From Plotosus lineatus (Eukaryota > Chordata > Actinopteri > Siluriformes > Plotosidae), in assembly GCA_024760905.1 (NCBI GenBank), contig CM045745.1:8907782-8971781 (forward strand): a stretch of DNA of 64,000 nt, given 5' to 3'. Shown here piece by piece: positions 1 to 43,276 of the stretch. Position 1 is the stretch's first letter, and every line of letters starts with the position of its first letter. The notes under the pieces were generated by a model. It ran no database searches. It saw only the letters and a program-made list of their open reading frames with translations, and was not told the origin of the DNA. The translations under genes and the position numbers were made by a program.

Positions 1-1555
1 CTGGTCCTTCTCAAAAAATTAGCATATTGTGATAAAGTTCATTATTTTCTGTAATGTACTGATAAAAATTAAATTTTCATATATTTTCGATTCATTGCAC
101 ACCAACTGAAATATTTCAGGTCTTTTATTGTTTTAATTCTGATGATTTTGGCAAACAGCTCATGAAAACCCAAAATTCCTATCTCAAAAAATTAGCATAT
201 CATGTTCAGGTAGTGTAAACGAGCTATTAACCTAATCATCTGAATCAACCAATTAACTCTAAACACCTGCAAAAGATTCCTGAGGCTTTTAAAAACTCCC
301 AGCCTGGTTCATTACTCAAAACCGCAATCATGGGTAAGACTGCCGACCTGACTGCTGTCCAGAAGGCCATCATTGACACCCTCAAGCAAGAGGGTAAGAC
401 ACAGAAAGAAATCTCTGAGCGAATAGGCTGTTCCCAGAGTGCTCTATCAAGCCACCTCAGTGGGACGTCTGTGGGAAGGAAAAAGTGAAAGGAGGGCCGA
501 TTCCAGAGCTTGGGGGACCTGTGGAAGCAGTGGACTGAGTCTGCATTAGAAACATCCAGAGCCACCGTGCACAGGCGTGTGCAAGAAATGGGCTACAGGT
601 GCCGCATTCCCCAGGTCAAACCACTTTTGAACCAGAAACAGCGGCAGAAGCGGCTGACCTGGGCTACAGAAAAGCAGCATTGGACTGTTGATCAGTGGTC
701 CAAAGTACTTTTTTTGGATGAAAGCAAATTTTGCATGTCATTCGGAAATCAAGGTGCCAGAGTCTGGAGGAAGACTGGGGACAAGGAAATGCCAAAATGC
801 CTGAAGTCCAGTGTCAAGTTCCCACAGTCAGTGATGGTTTGGGGTGCCATGTCAGCTGCTGGTGTTGGTCCACTGTGTTTTATCAAGGGCAGGATCAATG
901 CAGCTCGCTATCAGGAGATTTTGGAGCACTTCATGCTTCCATCTGCTGAAAAGCTTTATGGAGATGAAGATTTCATTTTTCAGCACGACCTGGCACCTGC
1001 TCACAGTGCCAAAACCACTGCTAAATGGTTTACTGACCATGGTATTACTGGGCTCAATTGGCCTGCCAACTCTCCTGACCTGAACCCCATAGAGAATCTG
1101 TGGGATATTGTGAAGAGAAAGTTGAGAGACACCAGTCCCAACACTGTGGATGAGCTTAAGGCCGCTATCGAAGCATCCTGGGCCTCCGTAACACCTCAGC
1201 AGTGCCACAGGCTGATTGGCTCCATGCCACGCCGCATTGAAGCAGTCATTTCTGCAAAAGGTTTCCCGACCAAGTATTGAGTGCAGAACTGAACATAATT
1301 ATTTGAAGGTTGACTTTTTTGTATTAAAAACACTTTTTTATTGGTCGGATGAAATATGATAATTTTTTGACATAGGGATTTTTTTGTTTTTTCTTTACTT
1401 TTTTGCCAAAATTATCAATATTAAAACAATAAAAGGCTTGAACTACTTCAGTTGTGTGTAATGAATCTAAAATATATGAAAGTCTAATGTTTATCAGTAC
1501 ATTACAGAAAAGAATGAACTTTATCACAATATGCTAATTTTTTGAGAAGGACCTG
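1..1555 (+). mobile_element. Tc1-type DNA transposon, near full length
   Basis: The terminal inverted repeats are about 43 bp: the left end reads GGTCCTTCTCAAAAAATTAG and the right end (about 1513-1555) is its reverse complement. TA follows at 1556-1557, the usual Tc1/mariner target. The left end falls exactly on the window edge, so its TA is not visible. Between the ends lies one transposase reading frame. The element sits in the first intron of the map4k2-like gene, in the same orientation. The two ends are nearly identical, which suggests a fairly recent insertion. Confidence 0.95.
330..1280 (+). pseudogene. Tc1 transposase (DD34E), disrupted by one in-frame stop after a short deletion
   Basis: The frame opens with ATG at 330 (MGKTADLTAVQKAI), a Tc1 paired-like helix-turn-helix that binds the inverted repeats. 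After 52 codons it meets TGA at 486-488. The same frame then continues as RFQSLGDLWKQW from about 495 to the stop before 1281. The catalytic part looks whole: first Asp in VLFLDESKF, second Asp in FQHDLAPAHS, Glu in NPIENLWDIVKRKL, spaced as DD34E. Compared with my recollection of the intact family, a few dozen bases are missing at about 486, covering the linker between the two DNA-binding subdomains. The frame survives but a stop is created, so this copy probably makes no working transposase. Confidence 0.9.
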
Positions 1556-1667
1556 TATATGGTGATGTCTTGTAATTGTTTAAATTTGTCAGCGTGATTA
1601 AAAACATTTTATGTAAAACTCAAAACTCAGAAAATATACAATACTACTTCTTCACATGACCTTTAAT

Positions 1668-2637
1668 CGGTGGCACAGTGGCATAGTGGTTAGCATGTCC
1701 ACCTCACAGCAAGAAGGTGTGAGTTTGCATGTTCTCCCTATCCTTGTGTGGGTTTCCTCCGGGTACTCTGTTTCCTCTTACAGTCTAAAAACATGCACAT
1801 TAGGCTAATTCAGTGGTTCTCAAATAGTTCCCCCCCCCGGGGGGGAGTGCGGTGTGATGCCAGGGTAGGCGCGTGTGACCTCAAGGAACATGTTTTTTTT
1901 TTTTTTTTTTGCCATATTTGGATAAAGTCTAATTCTACATCCACTACAGCAGGTGGCAGTGGCTTCCTCACTGTTAGAGTGTGCCCAGAGGTAAAATAAG
2001 AAGTGAAGTTAATAAACCCACCATGGAAATGTTTAACAGGGACGGAAAGAGAGGCGGAGAGAGACGGAGACAATGAGAGAAATGAAAGTCTCCCGGAAGT
2101 TAAGTTGAGGAGGTATGATGAAGTGGACGTATCCCTCTGCTTCACAGTGCTGCGGTGAGAAACGAGGAAAGACCGCCGTGTTTACTGTGTCTGAAAACAT
2201 TGGCAGCAGACAGCATGAACCCAAATAAATTCAGGCGTCACTTAAAGACATCACACCCTGATCACATGATGAGCCGTGTGAGGTTTTTCATTGAAAACGT
2301 GCCGAGTATCGCCAACAACCATCCCGCTTTGTGAATGCTACTCCAGCAAACCAGCGAGCTCTGTTAGCATCAGATAAGGAGGAGTACCAAACTGCTCAGT
2401 GCAGAAAACCCCACAGCAGAGCAGTGGAACTGATCCTACCTGCAGCAGACACGGTCTCGGTCATGCTGGATGACGTCACTGCTGTGAAAATACGTCCAGG
2501 TCCCAGTTCAGCATTGAGCAGGAGCTGAGAGTTCAGTATCGTGCTTTAAACCCGGCTTTGAAAAGCTGTGCACTGCCAAACGTGCTCATTATAGCCATTA
2601 ATCTGGAATTAATCATTTTGACAATAACAACAACAAC

Positions 2638-2681
<44 letters not shown>

Positions 2682-3344
2682 AAATTGTTTTATTCATTTT
2701 TGTTTTGGAGGTTAAAGTGTTTTATATATTGTGCTCCTGAGTTAATATTGCTGATCAATTTGAATTCATTATTATTTATTGATTTTAATTAATTTTATTT
2801 TTCAGTATCAAATGGTTCAAATTGCTGGTCAAAAAATGTTTACAGTTTAAATAAGGATACTTTTTTTCTTTCAGGCAAATTGATGCACTTTAAATCTTTT
2901 TGTTTAAGGACTAAAAAATATTTAATAAAGCTGTTCTTTGTTGGAAGTTGATCTATATTTCTTCATTTTTGTTGTATTCCATAATGATAATAAGGATTTA
3001 TTATGTTAATAAGGATACAGTGCATGCAGACAATTATCACAATTTTTAGACAAATAACACTACTGTATTTACATTGATGGGGGCGGGGGGGACGCGAAAT
3101 ATTTTCCTGTTCCTAGGGGGGGGCGCAACAGAAAATAATTGAGAAGCACTAGACTAATTGGTTGTTCCAAATCGTCCCTAGATGTGAGTGTGAATGCTTA
3201 TGCGAAAGCTGGCCCTGCAATGGCCTGCTGAGCTGTCAAGGCGTGTCCCACGCTCTCACCCAGCGTCAGCTGAGATGGGTGCCAGCCTCCCTGCGACCCT
3301 AATTAGGATTCAGCGTCTTAGAAAACGAATGAATGAAAGAGAGA
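1668..3344 (+). repeat. tRNA-head SINE-like repeat with (GAAT)n tail, split by a hAT element
   Basis: The repeat starts at GGTGGCACAGTGGCATAGTG, a box-A-like head. It runs through the conserved body (gggtttcctccgggtactct, then aaacatgcac) to 1810 and resumes at 3152 (gactaattggttgttccaaa). It ends in a tail of GAATGAATG type near 3340. A perfect 12-bp target-site duplication, ATGACCTTTAAT, flanks it at 1656-1667 and 3345-3356. The intervening 1811-3151 is a separate, later hAT insertion. Many other copies of this repeat are in the window. I am sure of the repeat but not of its formal family name. Confidence 0.85.
1811..3151 (+). mobile_element. hAT-type element with degenerate BED/hAT transposase remains
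   Basis: The ends read CAGTGGTTCTCAAATAGT and AATTGAGAAGCACTA, imperfect inverted repeats of hAT type. The flanking 8-bp duplications differ by one base (ggctaatt 1803-1810, gactaatt 3152-3159). The interior (about 2085-2580) reads, across frames and stops, as pieces resembling ZBED5/FAM200-type hAT proteins, for example NATPANQRALLASDKEEY and ELILPAADTVSVMLDD. The coding part is short and broken, so this copy is non-autonomous. Four shorter relatives with the same ends lie at 8182, 12346, 50249 and 61954. An ATA/AAT microsatellite lies at 2635-2680. Confidence 0.85.
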
Positions 3345-3579
3345 ATGACCTTTAATTAAAAATGACCTAAAGCTCTCTATCTATAAATATCTGATTACAA
3401 AATCTTTACCCGATTGCTGATAATGAGACATTTCTGAAGAAAACCCGATCTGTACCTGTTCTATTTCTAACACCCTACCAAAAATAAACACTGTACATTA
3501 CATGATAGTGTTTATGTGAGCTGAATGTGTGCTGTAATGATGAGGATCTGTATGAATTTTGAGTATTGTTTTCTTCTAG

Positions 3580-35342
<31,763 letters not shown>

Positions 35343-36230
35343 AAGGACAGAAACAATGAGGAGAGGCCAAGAGAAGTGAAGATATATCCATCAACTCTCT
35401 CAAGTAAAGGCTTATTTTCACCTGTTTGAAGTGTATATCTTCATATGCAGGTGGATATGTCTTGAGATGAGGACATATAGAAAACCCCTGTTGGTCTGGG
35501 TACTTGGTTACCAGCTGATTGCATCTGTTGCTTCAAGAAGAAAATAGCAATACCAAAACATCTCAGCATTGACAAATGCACCGAAAACCATAAATAGAGC
35601 TCGAGTCTATAGTGACCTGTTTCTTTAACCATTCATTCTGCCATTTGTGTCCATGCACCTTACCGTATTCTGAAATTCTTCATTTGATGATGGTACAGTA
35701 TAATGATACGGATGAAGCACTGAAATCAGATCTGACTAGAATACAAACAGTCTGATTCATAAATTATTCATACGATTCTTATAACAGCATCATGCGTGAT
35801 GTTAACATCCACGCATCTATTGTAAAGGAAAAATCCATCCAAAAAGACTTGCATATTGTTATTTATTAACTGCTGTTTAACTCTTTTGTAATTATTTCCT
35901 GAGAATGCTGCTTGATTAACAGCTTATAGGAGAGATGTTGGGATCTTACCTTTTCTTTCATTCTAATTTTAAGTAGCTATACTTTAGTGCTTTGTCTTGT
36001 TTGACTTTAAGCACTCTGACCTATTCATCTGTCCAGTCAGCTCAAACAGATATGGTTCCAAAATCTTCAGCCATAAAGATAATATTGCTAACAAAGTTAG
36101 CTAAAGACCAACTATTTAGCATTCAAGAAAGGGGACAAAAGTTTTTATACTGGACCCCTAATCCACACACATCCCTGCAACCAAGGACTTTTGTATGGTC
36201 CACCCTTGGCATCGGAGAGGGTCATCTATA
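35343..36230 (+). other. map4k2 3' flank, presumed 3' UTR
   Basis: No repeat ends or second ORF of note. Positions 35417-35604 are duplicated without visible change at 39775-39962. No canonical AATAAA was seen before the transposon at 36231, so the transcript end cannot be placed. Confidence 0.5.
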
Positions 36231-36344
36231 GAGGTTTTGCAGTCACGTGACCGCCGAGTAGCAACTCTGTTTATGCCGCCATATTGGTGTGAAAACAAAT
36301 GTGTACTTTGCAATAGAGGTGCCTGTTTTTAGCATGGTAGATTA

Positions 36345-36575
36345 CAGATGCTCCCCGACTTACATTCATCCGTTTTACGTTTTTTTTTATTTATTTTACG
36401 TTTAAAAAAAAAAAAGTCAAATTTTGAGTTTAAACGTACCTACGTAGTACGCTGTCATAATGACGCTACATCCATTGTTTACAAGCTACAGAATGAACGT
36501 GCCCCTCCTTCCCAGTTCAGTTATATATACATATATATCGTTTTACACACACACACACATATATATGTATATGTA

Positions 36576-36654
<79 letters not shown>

Positions 36655-37345
36655 CGTGTTACCCTTGCGTTAAGATGTCGTCTCTGTGATCTTTGTGTTT
36701 ACACTGTTTTGCGGACTTTTGTAACCCCAAGCAAATATAGTTGGTCAGAAGCGTAAGCCTATTAGCATGGGTGCAAGTCTCATACACACAGATAAATTAA
36801 CTATCTGCTCGGATCGGCACAATCTTACTTACTTACTTACTTACACAAAAGAAAGAACTCTCCGCTTTGCTGGGATTCACATCAGTGCAGGCTGTGTTCT
36901 AAACGAGTTCAACCCTTGTGCACTTGAAAGACCGGAAGTCTGTATAACCCACAGCAAGTACACCACTTTCGCAAGTACACTACTTTTGCAAGTACACTAC
37001 TTTTGCAAGTACACTACTTTCGGTATTGAGCGCTTCACATATTGTAAGCGTTGATTGGCTGTTTTAAGCTTCATGTAAAGTGACTCGGTATAAATAAGTG
37101 ACTTATTTGAAATTAATGTTGATATTATTTGATATATTTGATATTATTTTACAATGTTATGTTTATAATAATTGATTTAGGGGTGTTTTATGAGATACAG
37201 TAATGGTATTTATGGATGTATAGTACTGTATGAGCGTCATACGTCACACGTCATACGTCATACGTCACTGTAACAACTTACGTTCACGTTCAACTTACGT
37301 TCGGCCGTCCGGAACCAATTAAAAACGTAAGTCGGGGAGCGTCTG
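36345..37345 (-). mobile_element. pogo/Tigger-like non-autonomous transposon
   Basis: The ends are CAGATGCTCCCCGACTTAC and GTAAGTCGGGGAGCGTCTG with TA on both sides. It has no transposase frame. Inside are a long AT microsatellite (about 36575-36652) and four tandem copies of a 17-bp unit containing GCAAGTACACTACTTTT (36953-37020). It is inserted in the element at 36231-38509. Confidence 0.85.
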
Positions 37346-37481
37346 TATAATAAATATGAATGTTGACAGCCGTAATACAATCCCAGTGCTTTCCGAGCTC
37401 CCTGGTAATTATGATAACAATCATAAACAACAGTATATTTAAAAACTATGGTTATCAGGGATAACAAATGACCCATACGTT

Positions 37482-37877
37482 TTGCCCGATGATTTGTTTG
37501 TTAACTGCATGGATGAAGCAGCGGACAGGATACCTGGTTTAATATACCCAGATATCTATAATTATTTGATTAATCACACATCTGATTACACTCACGAAAA
37601 ACTGAAACGTTTCAAAGGGCTTAGAGTGTACCAATCATTGTTAATGATTACTCCCCACCGAAACTTGGTATATTCCGGTTCTGTAATGCATTGTGGGATT
37701 AAACAAGTGACGTGGAAACCAAAGAAGGCATGTTTGTTGTGTGTGTTAGAACACATATTAAAGACTGTTAAAGTTAAATCTGTGAAGTGTATGAGTATTT
37801 TTTATCTGGATGGGTTTCGGCACTTCGCGAGCATATCATACCCAGGAAAGCCACTAATATCGCCCATGGCAAGCTGA
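37482..37877 (+). pseudogene. ORF relic like the N-terminal region of teleost SWIM/YqaJ transposon proteins
   Basis: A 131-codon open frame contains DEAADRIPGLIYPDIYNYLI and YTHEKLKRFKGLRVYQ. From memory, the phrase YPDIYNYLI followed by an aromatic-Thr and KxYKxL pattern opens a family of multi-copy fish proteins that carry a SWIM zinc finger and a YqaJ-like nuclease. Neither of those later domains is present here: after about residue 60 the similarity fades. The start shown may not be the true start, and the frame is a remnant. Confidence 0.45.
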
Positions 37878-38519
37878 GTGATGATATCAAAGTATTAATC
37901 ATGGCAAAGGTAATTATGACTCACGTTTTTTTTTTTTTTATTATCATTTTGCCTACATTATATATTAAACACAACCATGTGGATCTGAATCTATCAAGTA
38001 TTATAATAGTTATATTATATATACTGGACATGTTATAATAAAGACTAAATAGCATTTTAGCTGCCCTCAGCTTATAAATGGACACCAGATATACAGTTAA
38101 ATAGAATCAAACTGTGGTTAAGACAATAAATAATAATATATCTACTGATAAAAATTACTTGCCTCCAACAAAATGTTCACTACATACACGACTGGTAGGA
38201 GCTGGTCGCCAATCTTTCCTTTTGTTTTCGGTATCAGCTCTTTTCAAAGCAGAAATCCATTTCTCTCATCGGACCTTATAATCAAGGAATCTATGCTATT
38301 TAACACCTGGTTTCTTTCCTCTATAATTTGTACAACCGACAGCAACACAGTTAAGTGCCATTTTGCACTTGTTTAATAAATAAATGCAGTATTAAACCCT
38401 TACACACGCTTGTGCTATTGTGTTGGGGCCGGAGTGAATGGGTTGTTTTCACACCAATAACAAAACCTGCATTGGGATAATATATGCATGACGTCAGCTG
38501 CAAAACCTCTATACCATTT

Positions 38520-39310
38520 GCTCCCCTGATGGTAGGCCTGCATTAATGCCATCGTAATTATTATCTTGTAGATTCCCAGCTAGCCAGGCCACGTTGAGTT
38601 GAACTGCATTTGAGTGGCTGCATTGCATTCTGTAAATTTAAGAGAAGTATTTCCTGTCACCTTTTATTTCAATGTTGAATTTTTAATTATTACATTGAAC
38701 CTTGCTGGAAAAGCGTCCCATCCAGGAGGAGTTGAACTCCTGGTACCGTCATGCTATGGAAACCGGGGATAAGCACCGGTCTGATGAGCCACTACGGTTC
38801 GGATGTAAAAATCCCAATAGACTACCAACCTACATACAAACCAGAATGCTACAACCAACACTAATGTCATAAAGGTAGTCACAATTCTGAATGGTTAATG
38901 AATCTTGTGAATTTTATTAGTAACACTTAATTGCCCCCATAATCTCATACCAATTATGAAAGTATAAAGAGTGCACTTATTCCCCCCCCCCTCCCCGCCT
39001 TTCTTTCTGAGTGTGAGTTTACTTTTGAGGAGAAATGAGTACATTTTGAAAATTGTTGTAATTTTTTTCCATTAGTGGTTGTTTTCTTTGTATAAGTTTG
39101 TGAGAATAATTTTAATATTTTCTGTTATTCTTGTGATCAATAAAAAAAGAACTGATGCGGTGACCCCCCCCCCCCATGACGATACAATCCCAAAGTAAGG
39201 GAAATGCTAATAAAAACATAAGCAGTGATTTCTTTTGTTACTTTTGTATTTCATTGCAGACAATATGATCTAAAGCTATTTAATATATCCTCTGATCTGG
39301 TAACTATACA
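38520..39310. other. No gene seen; SINE fragment inside
   Basis: Positions 38705-38825 are part of the second-head-type SINE (gcgtcccatccaggaggagt, gataagcaccggtctgatga). The rest is AT-rich with two poly-C runs near 38982 and 39166 and shows nothing else recognisable. Confidence 0.6.
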
Positions 39311-39313
39311 GTA

Positions 39314-40257
39314 CAGACACTCCCAGACTTACTTTTTAGTTCGGTTCCGGACGGCCGAACGTAAGGTGAAAAAAAACGTAAATCGTTACTGTATGTTCCA
39401 GTGACGTATGACGTTCATACTGTACTATACATCCATAAATACCATTACTGTATCTCATAAAACACCCGGAAATCAATTATTATAAACATAACATTGTAAA
39501 ATAATATCAACATTCATTTCAAATAAATTAAATTCAAGCAAAATTATTTCAAATAGATGAATTTTAATCAAATTTACTCATCAAATATCAAATACAGTAT
39601 CAAATATAACCTTTAACATTCTCTGTGATGTGATCTTTCTGCTTGTAAATGGTTGCGATGGTCGACGGAGACATTTGGAAAAAACATGCAACATTCACAT
39701 GTTTTTCACTAGCATCAATTTTCTTGATAATAACCATCTTCGCTTCTAACGAGATGGCTTGCTGCTTTTTCTGATTCACCTGTTTGAAGTGTATATCTTC
39801 ATATGCAGGTGGATATGTCTTGAGATGAGGACATATAGAAAACCCCTGTTGGTCTGGGTACTTGGTTACCAGCTGATTGCATCTGTTGCTTCAAGAAGAA
39901 AATAGCAATACCAAAACATCTCAGCATTGACAAATGCACCGAAAACCATAAATAGAGCTCGAACCATATTTGCTTAAGGTTACAAAAGTCCGCAAAACAG
40001 TGTAAACACAAAGATAACAGAGATGACGTCTTAACACAAGGGTAACATGCAGTGAACTGGGAAGAAGGAGGGACACGTTCAGTCTGTCGTTTGTAAACAA
40101 TGGATGCAGCATCATGCGTAAGTAGCGTATTATGTCAGCGTACTACGTAGGTACGTCTTATACTACAGCGAGCATGCTAAACTCAAAATTTGACATAATG
40201 GAAAAAAAAAAGTAAAATAGAAAAATACGGAAAACGAATAAACGTTATATCTGTTTC
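39314..40257 (+). mobile_element. Tigger-like transposon carrying a 188-bp copy of map4k2 3' sequence
   Basis: The left end after TA is CAGACACTCCCAGACTTAC and the first 220 bp match the reverse of 36345-37345 (cggccgaacgtaaggtg, ctgtactatacatccataaa). The right part also matches that element (aaaagtccgcaaaacagtgt, tactacgtaggtacgt), but the right terminus is degraded. Between them, 39775-39962 equals 35417-35604. Confidence 0.75.
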
Positions 40258-40307
40258 TGCCATTCTGGCTGTGAACACATTCCAACAATTTCAATATGTA
40301 TGCAGGA

Positions 40308-41650
40308 GTAAACTCCTGTTTACTCTATTCAGTCCTCTCAATGTCCCACTTCTTCTTAGCTAACCTCTTCCTTTTTACACACTTCTGCACTTCCTCATTC
40401 CACCACCAAGTCTCCTTATCTACTCTCCTTCCAGAGGACACACCAAGAACTCTCCTACCGGTCTCCCTGATCACATTAGCTGTAGTTGTCCAGTCATCTG
40501 GAAGCACTTCCTGACCATCCAAAGTCTGTTTCAACTCCTCCTTGAAGACAACACGACGCTCTTCCTTTTTCAGCTTCCACCACTTTGTCTTCTGCTCTGC
40601 CTTTGCCTTCTTCACCTTTCTCACTATAAGCATCATCCTGCACACCACCATCCTATGCTGTTTGGCAACACTCTCACCCACTATCACTTTGCAGTCACTG
40701 ACTTCCTTCAAATTACATCGTCTACACAAGATGTAGTCTACCTGTGTGCTCCTACCTCCGCTTTTATGTCACCCTATACTCCTGTTTCTTCTGGAAGAAA
40801 GTATTCACCACAGCTATTTCCATACTTTTTGCAAAATCGATCAACATCTGTCCTTCTGTGTTCCTGTCCTGGATACCAAACCTGCCCATCACTTCCTCGT
40901 CCCCTCTGTTTCCTGCACCAACATGTCCATTGAAGTCTGCACCAATGACCACTCTTTCACCTCTGGGGGTATTCTGCATCACTTCATCTAACTCATCTCT
41001 GCTTCTCTTCTAGCTCACATCCTGTCTGTGGGGCATAAGCACTAACAACATTGAACATCACGCCTTCAATTTCTAACTTGAGACTCATCACTCTGTCTGA
41101 CACTCTTTTCACTTCTAGAACATTCCTGACAAACCCCTCCTTCAAGATGACTCCTACTCCATTTCTCTTCCCATCCACACCGTGATAAAACAGCTTAAAC
41201 CCTGCTCCTAAGCTTCTAGCCTTGCTACCTTTCCACCTGGTCTCCTGAACACACAGTATGTCCACCTTCCTCCTCTGCATCATGTCAGCCAGCTCCCTAT
41301 CTTTTCCTTGCATAGTTCCAACATTCAAAGTCCCTACTCTCAGTCCTAGACTCATGCCTTTCCTCTTCTCGCTTTGGCAACGGACATGCCTCCCGCCTCT
41401 CCTTCTTCGACGTCTTCGACCAACAGTAGTCCAATTTCCATCAGCACCCTGTTGGTTGACAGCACTAATGGCGGTTGTTGTTAACCCGGGCCTCGACCGA
41501 TCCGGTATGAAATTAGTATTGACGGTTTGCATTGGGAATTTTGGCAAAAGTTTTGCCCTTCCTGTCGCAACCCTCTACATTTATCCGGGCTTGGGACCAG
41601 TGTGGGGACAGACACATGTTGTGCCCATCCTCACGGCTGCATTAAAATAA
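40308..41650 (-). mobile_element. RTE-type LINE, 5' part only (3'-truncated)
   Basis: On the - strand it begins with the family's 5' end (TGCAGCCGTGAGG near 41642). It codes for the endonuclease half with frameshifts: GTMQGKDRELADMMQRRKVD, CVQETRWKG, GADFNGHVGAGNRGDEEVMG, then the linker to DIERTE. It stops at about 40308 with no reverse transcriptase and no tail. The boundary carries actcctgtttactct. A later deletion or recombination is the likely reason. Confidence 0.85.
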
Positions 41651-41837
41651 TCAGTTTTTACTATTTCCTACCGAACTAAACTTTTGGTAACTGATAATCT
41701 GATAAACTGTTGGTTGGGACGTTCACCTTAATTCTGTAGCCACAGATGACTGTGAATTTCAATAAAGATTTACCCTTTGATCCATTTTTGCATATCCAAT
41801 GTAATAAGCAGTGTTACACGACAAAGCTAATCAGCTG

Positions 41838-42020
41838 TTCCAAATTACACCTAAGTGCGAGTCTGAATGGTCGTGTGTGTGTATATTGGCCCTGTAATGG
41901 CCTGGCAAGCCGTCCAGGGTGTACCCCTCCCTCGTCTGGAGCCGGCTGTGATCGGCACCAACCTCCCCATGACCCTAATTAAGATTAAGCAGTTCAGAAA
42001 ATGAATGATTGAATGAATAG
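41838..42020 (+). repeat. 3' part of (GAAT)-family SINE-like repeat
   Basis: It runs from ccaaattacacctaagtgcg to gaccctaattaagattaagc and AATGAATGATTGAATGAAT. The head is missing. Confidence 0.7.
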
Positions 42021-42790
42021 ATCCATCGACTTGAAGTCAAACAGGATGCTCACTCACTCCTGATTGTCATCCCATTGACAGAAACCATCTACGTACTCCT
42101 ATTTTACATTCAAATTACCTGGTAATCCAAGAGCTTCACAAACTTTTGCAAGTCACAGTAATACTGGAGAATTTTGCTCAGTGAATAAATGACCAAGTAA
42201 AATACTTTTGTCTCATTTATTTAACTGTGTTTTCTTTGTCTACTTTTTGGACTTGTTTAAAAATCTTATGCTGTTTCAGGTCATATTTATCTAGAAATGT
42301 ATAAAGATTCTTAAAGGCTCACAAAATTTCAAGCACCACATACATTGTGAGAATATCTTACTCTAAAAGGTGTGAGGTTTTGTGATCTGGAAATTTTTTT
42401 TTTTTACTGATAATTTCCTCATCAGAGAAGTTTGCTGAAGACTGTGCATTAGATGAGTATGACCTTTAAACTATGACCCAAAAAAATGCTTTTGTTTTCT
42501 CCTAACAGAGTAAGAATAAAGAACACCAATGTATTTCTTATTTTCTAAGATCTTCCATGTATGAAATGGATTAATATGCAGATTCACACAAACTCACAAC
42601 CCATAAAATTGGTGTGCTCGTGAAGAGGTTACTCCAGAAGTGTGGAAAAATGTAAATATCTGGATGCATTGAAGGAATACAGTACAGATCACACAGGTCA
42701 TGAATGGAAACACAAAACAAAAATAAGTTAGAACTATATATTCATTTAATGTTAATTAGCTATGGCTCAGATTTCTTTTGGAAACAGCTG
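42021..42790. other. No gene or repeat recognised
   Basis: AT-rich sequence on both strands without long open frames, inverted termini or the repeat families seen elsewhere. Confidence 0.5.
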
Positions 42791-42804
42791 ACTGTGTCTT
42801 ATTC

Positions 42805-42854
42805 ATCATCATCATCATCATTATTGTGATTATTATTATGATTATTATTATTAT

Positions 42855-42891
<37 letters not shown>

Positions 42892-42924
42892 TGTTGTTGT
42901 AGTTGTACTATTATTATTATTATG

Positions 42925-42955
<31 letters not shown>

Positions 42956-43023
42956 TATTTATGTATTTATTCTTCTTATTATTATTAGTAGTAGTGGTAG
43001 TAGTAGTAGTTGTTGTTGTAGTT

Positions 43024-43062
<39 letters not shown>

Positions 43063-43070
43063 TATTTATG

Positions 43071-43147
<77 letters not shown>

Positions 43148-43208
43148 GCTATTATTATTATTAGTAGTAGTAGTAATAGTAGTAGGTGTTGTAGTTGTTG
43201 TTGTAGTT

Positions 43209-43276
<68 letters not shown>

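Larger units (their letters stand above)
36231..38509. mobile_element. TATA-flanked DNA element with a SWIM/YqaJ-family ORF relic, split by a Tigger-like element
   Basis: The inverted ends are GAGGTTTTGCAG (36231-36242) and CTGCAAAACCTC (38498-38509), both flanked by TATA. A second inverted block, TTGGTGTGAAAACAA near 36286 and its complement near 38440, supports one element. Its interior holds a 1001-bp Tigger-like element (36345-37345) and a coding relic (37482-37877). Superfamily not assigned. Without the nested insertion it is about 1.28 kb. Confidence 0.72.

Noticed and set aside
1..3579. Search for map4k2 exon 1 (glycine-rich loop) upstream of 3580
   Set aside because: The stretch is a Tc1 element, a SINE and a hAT element; no GxGxxG-like coding segment with a donor site was found.
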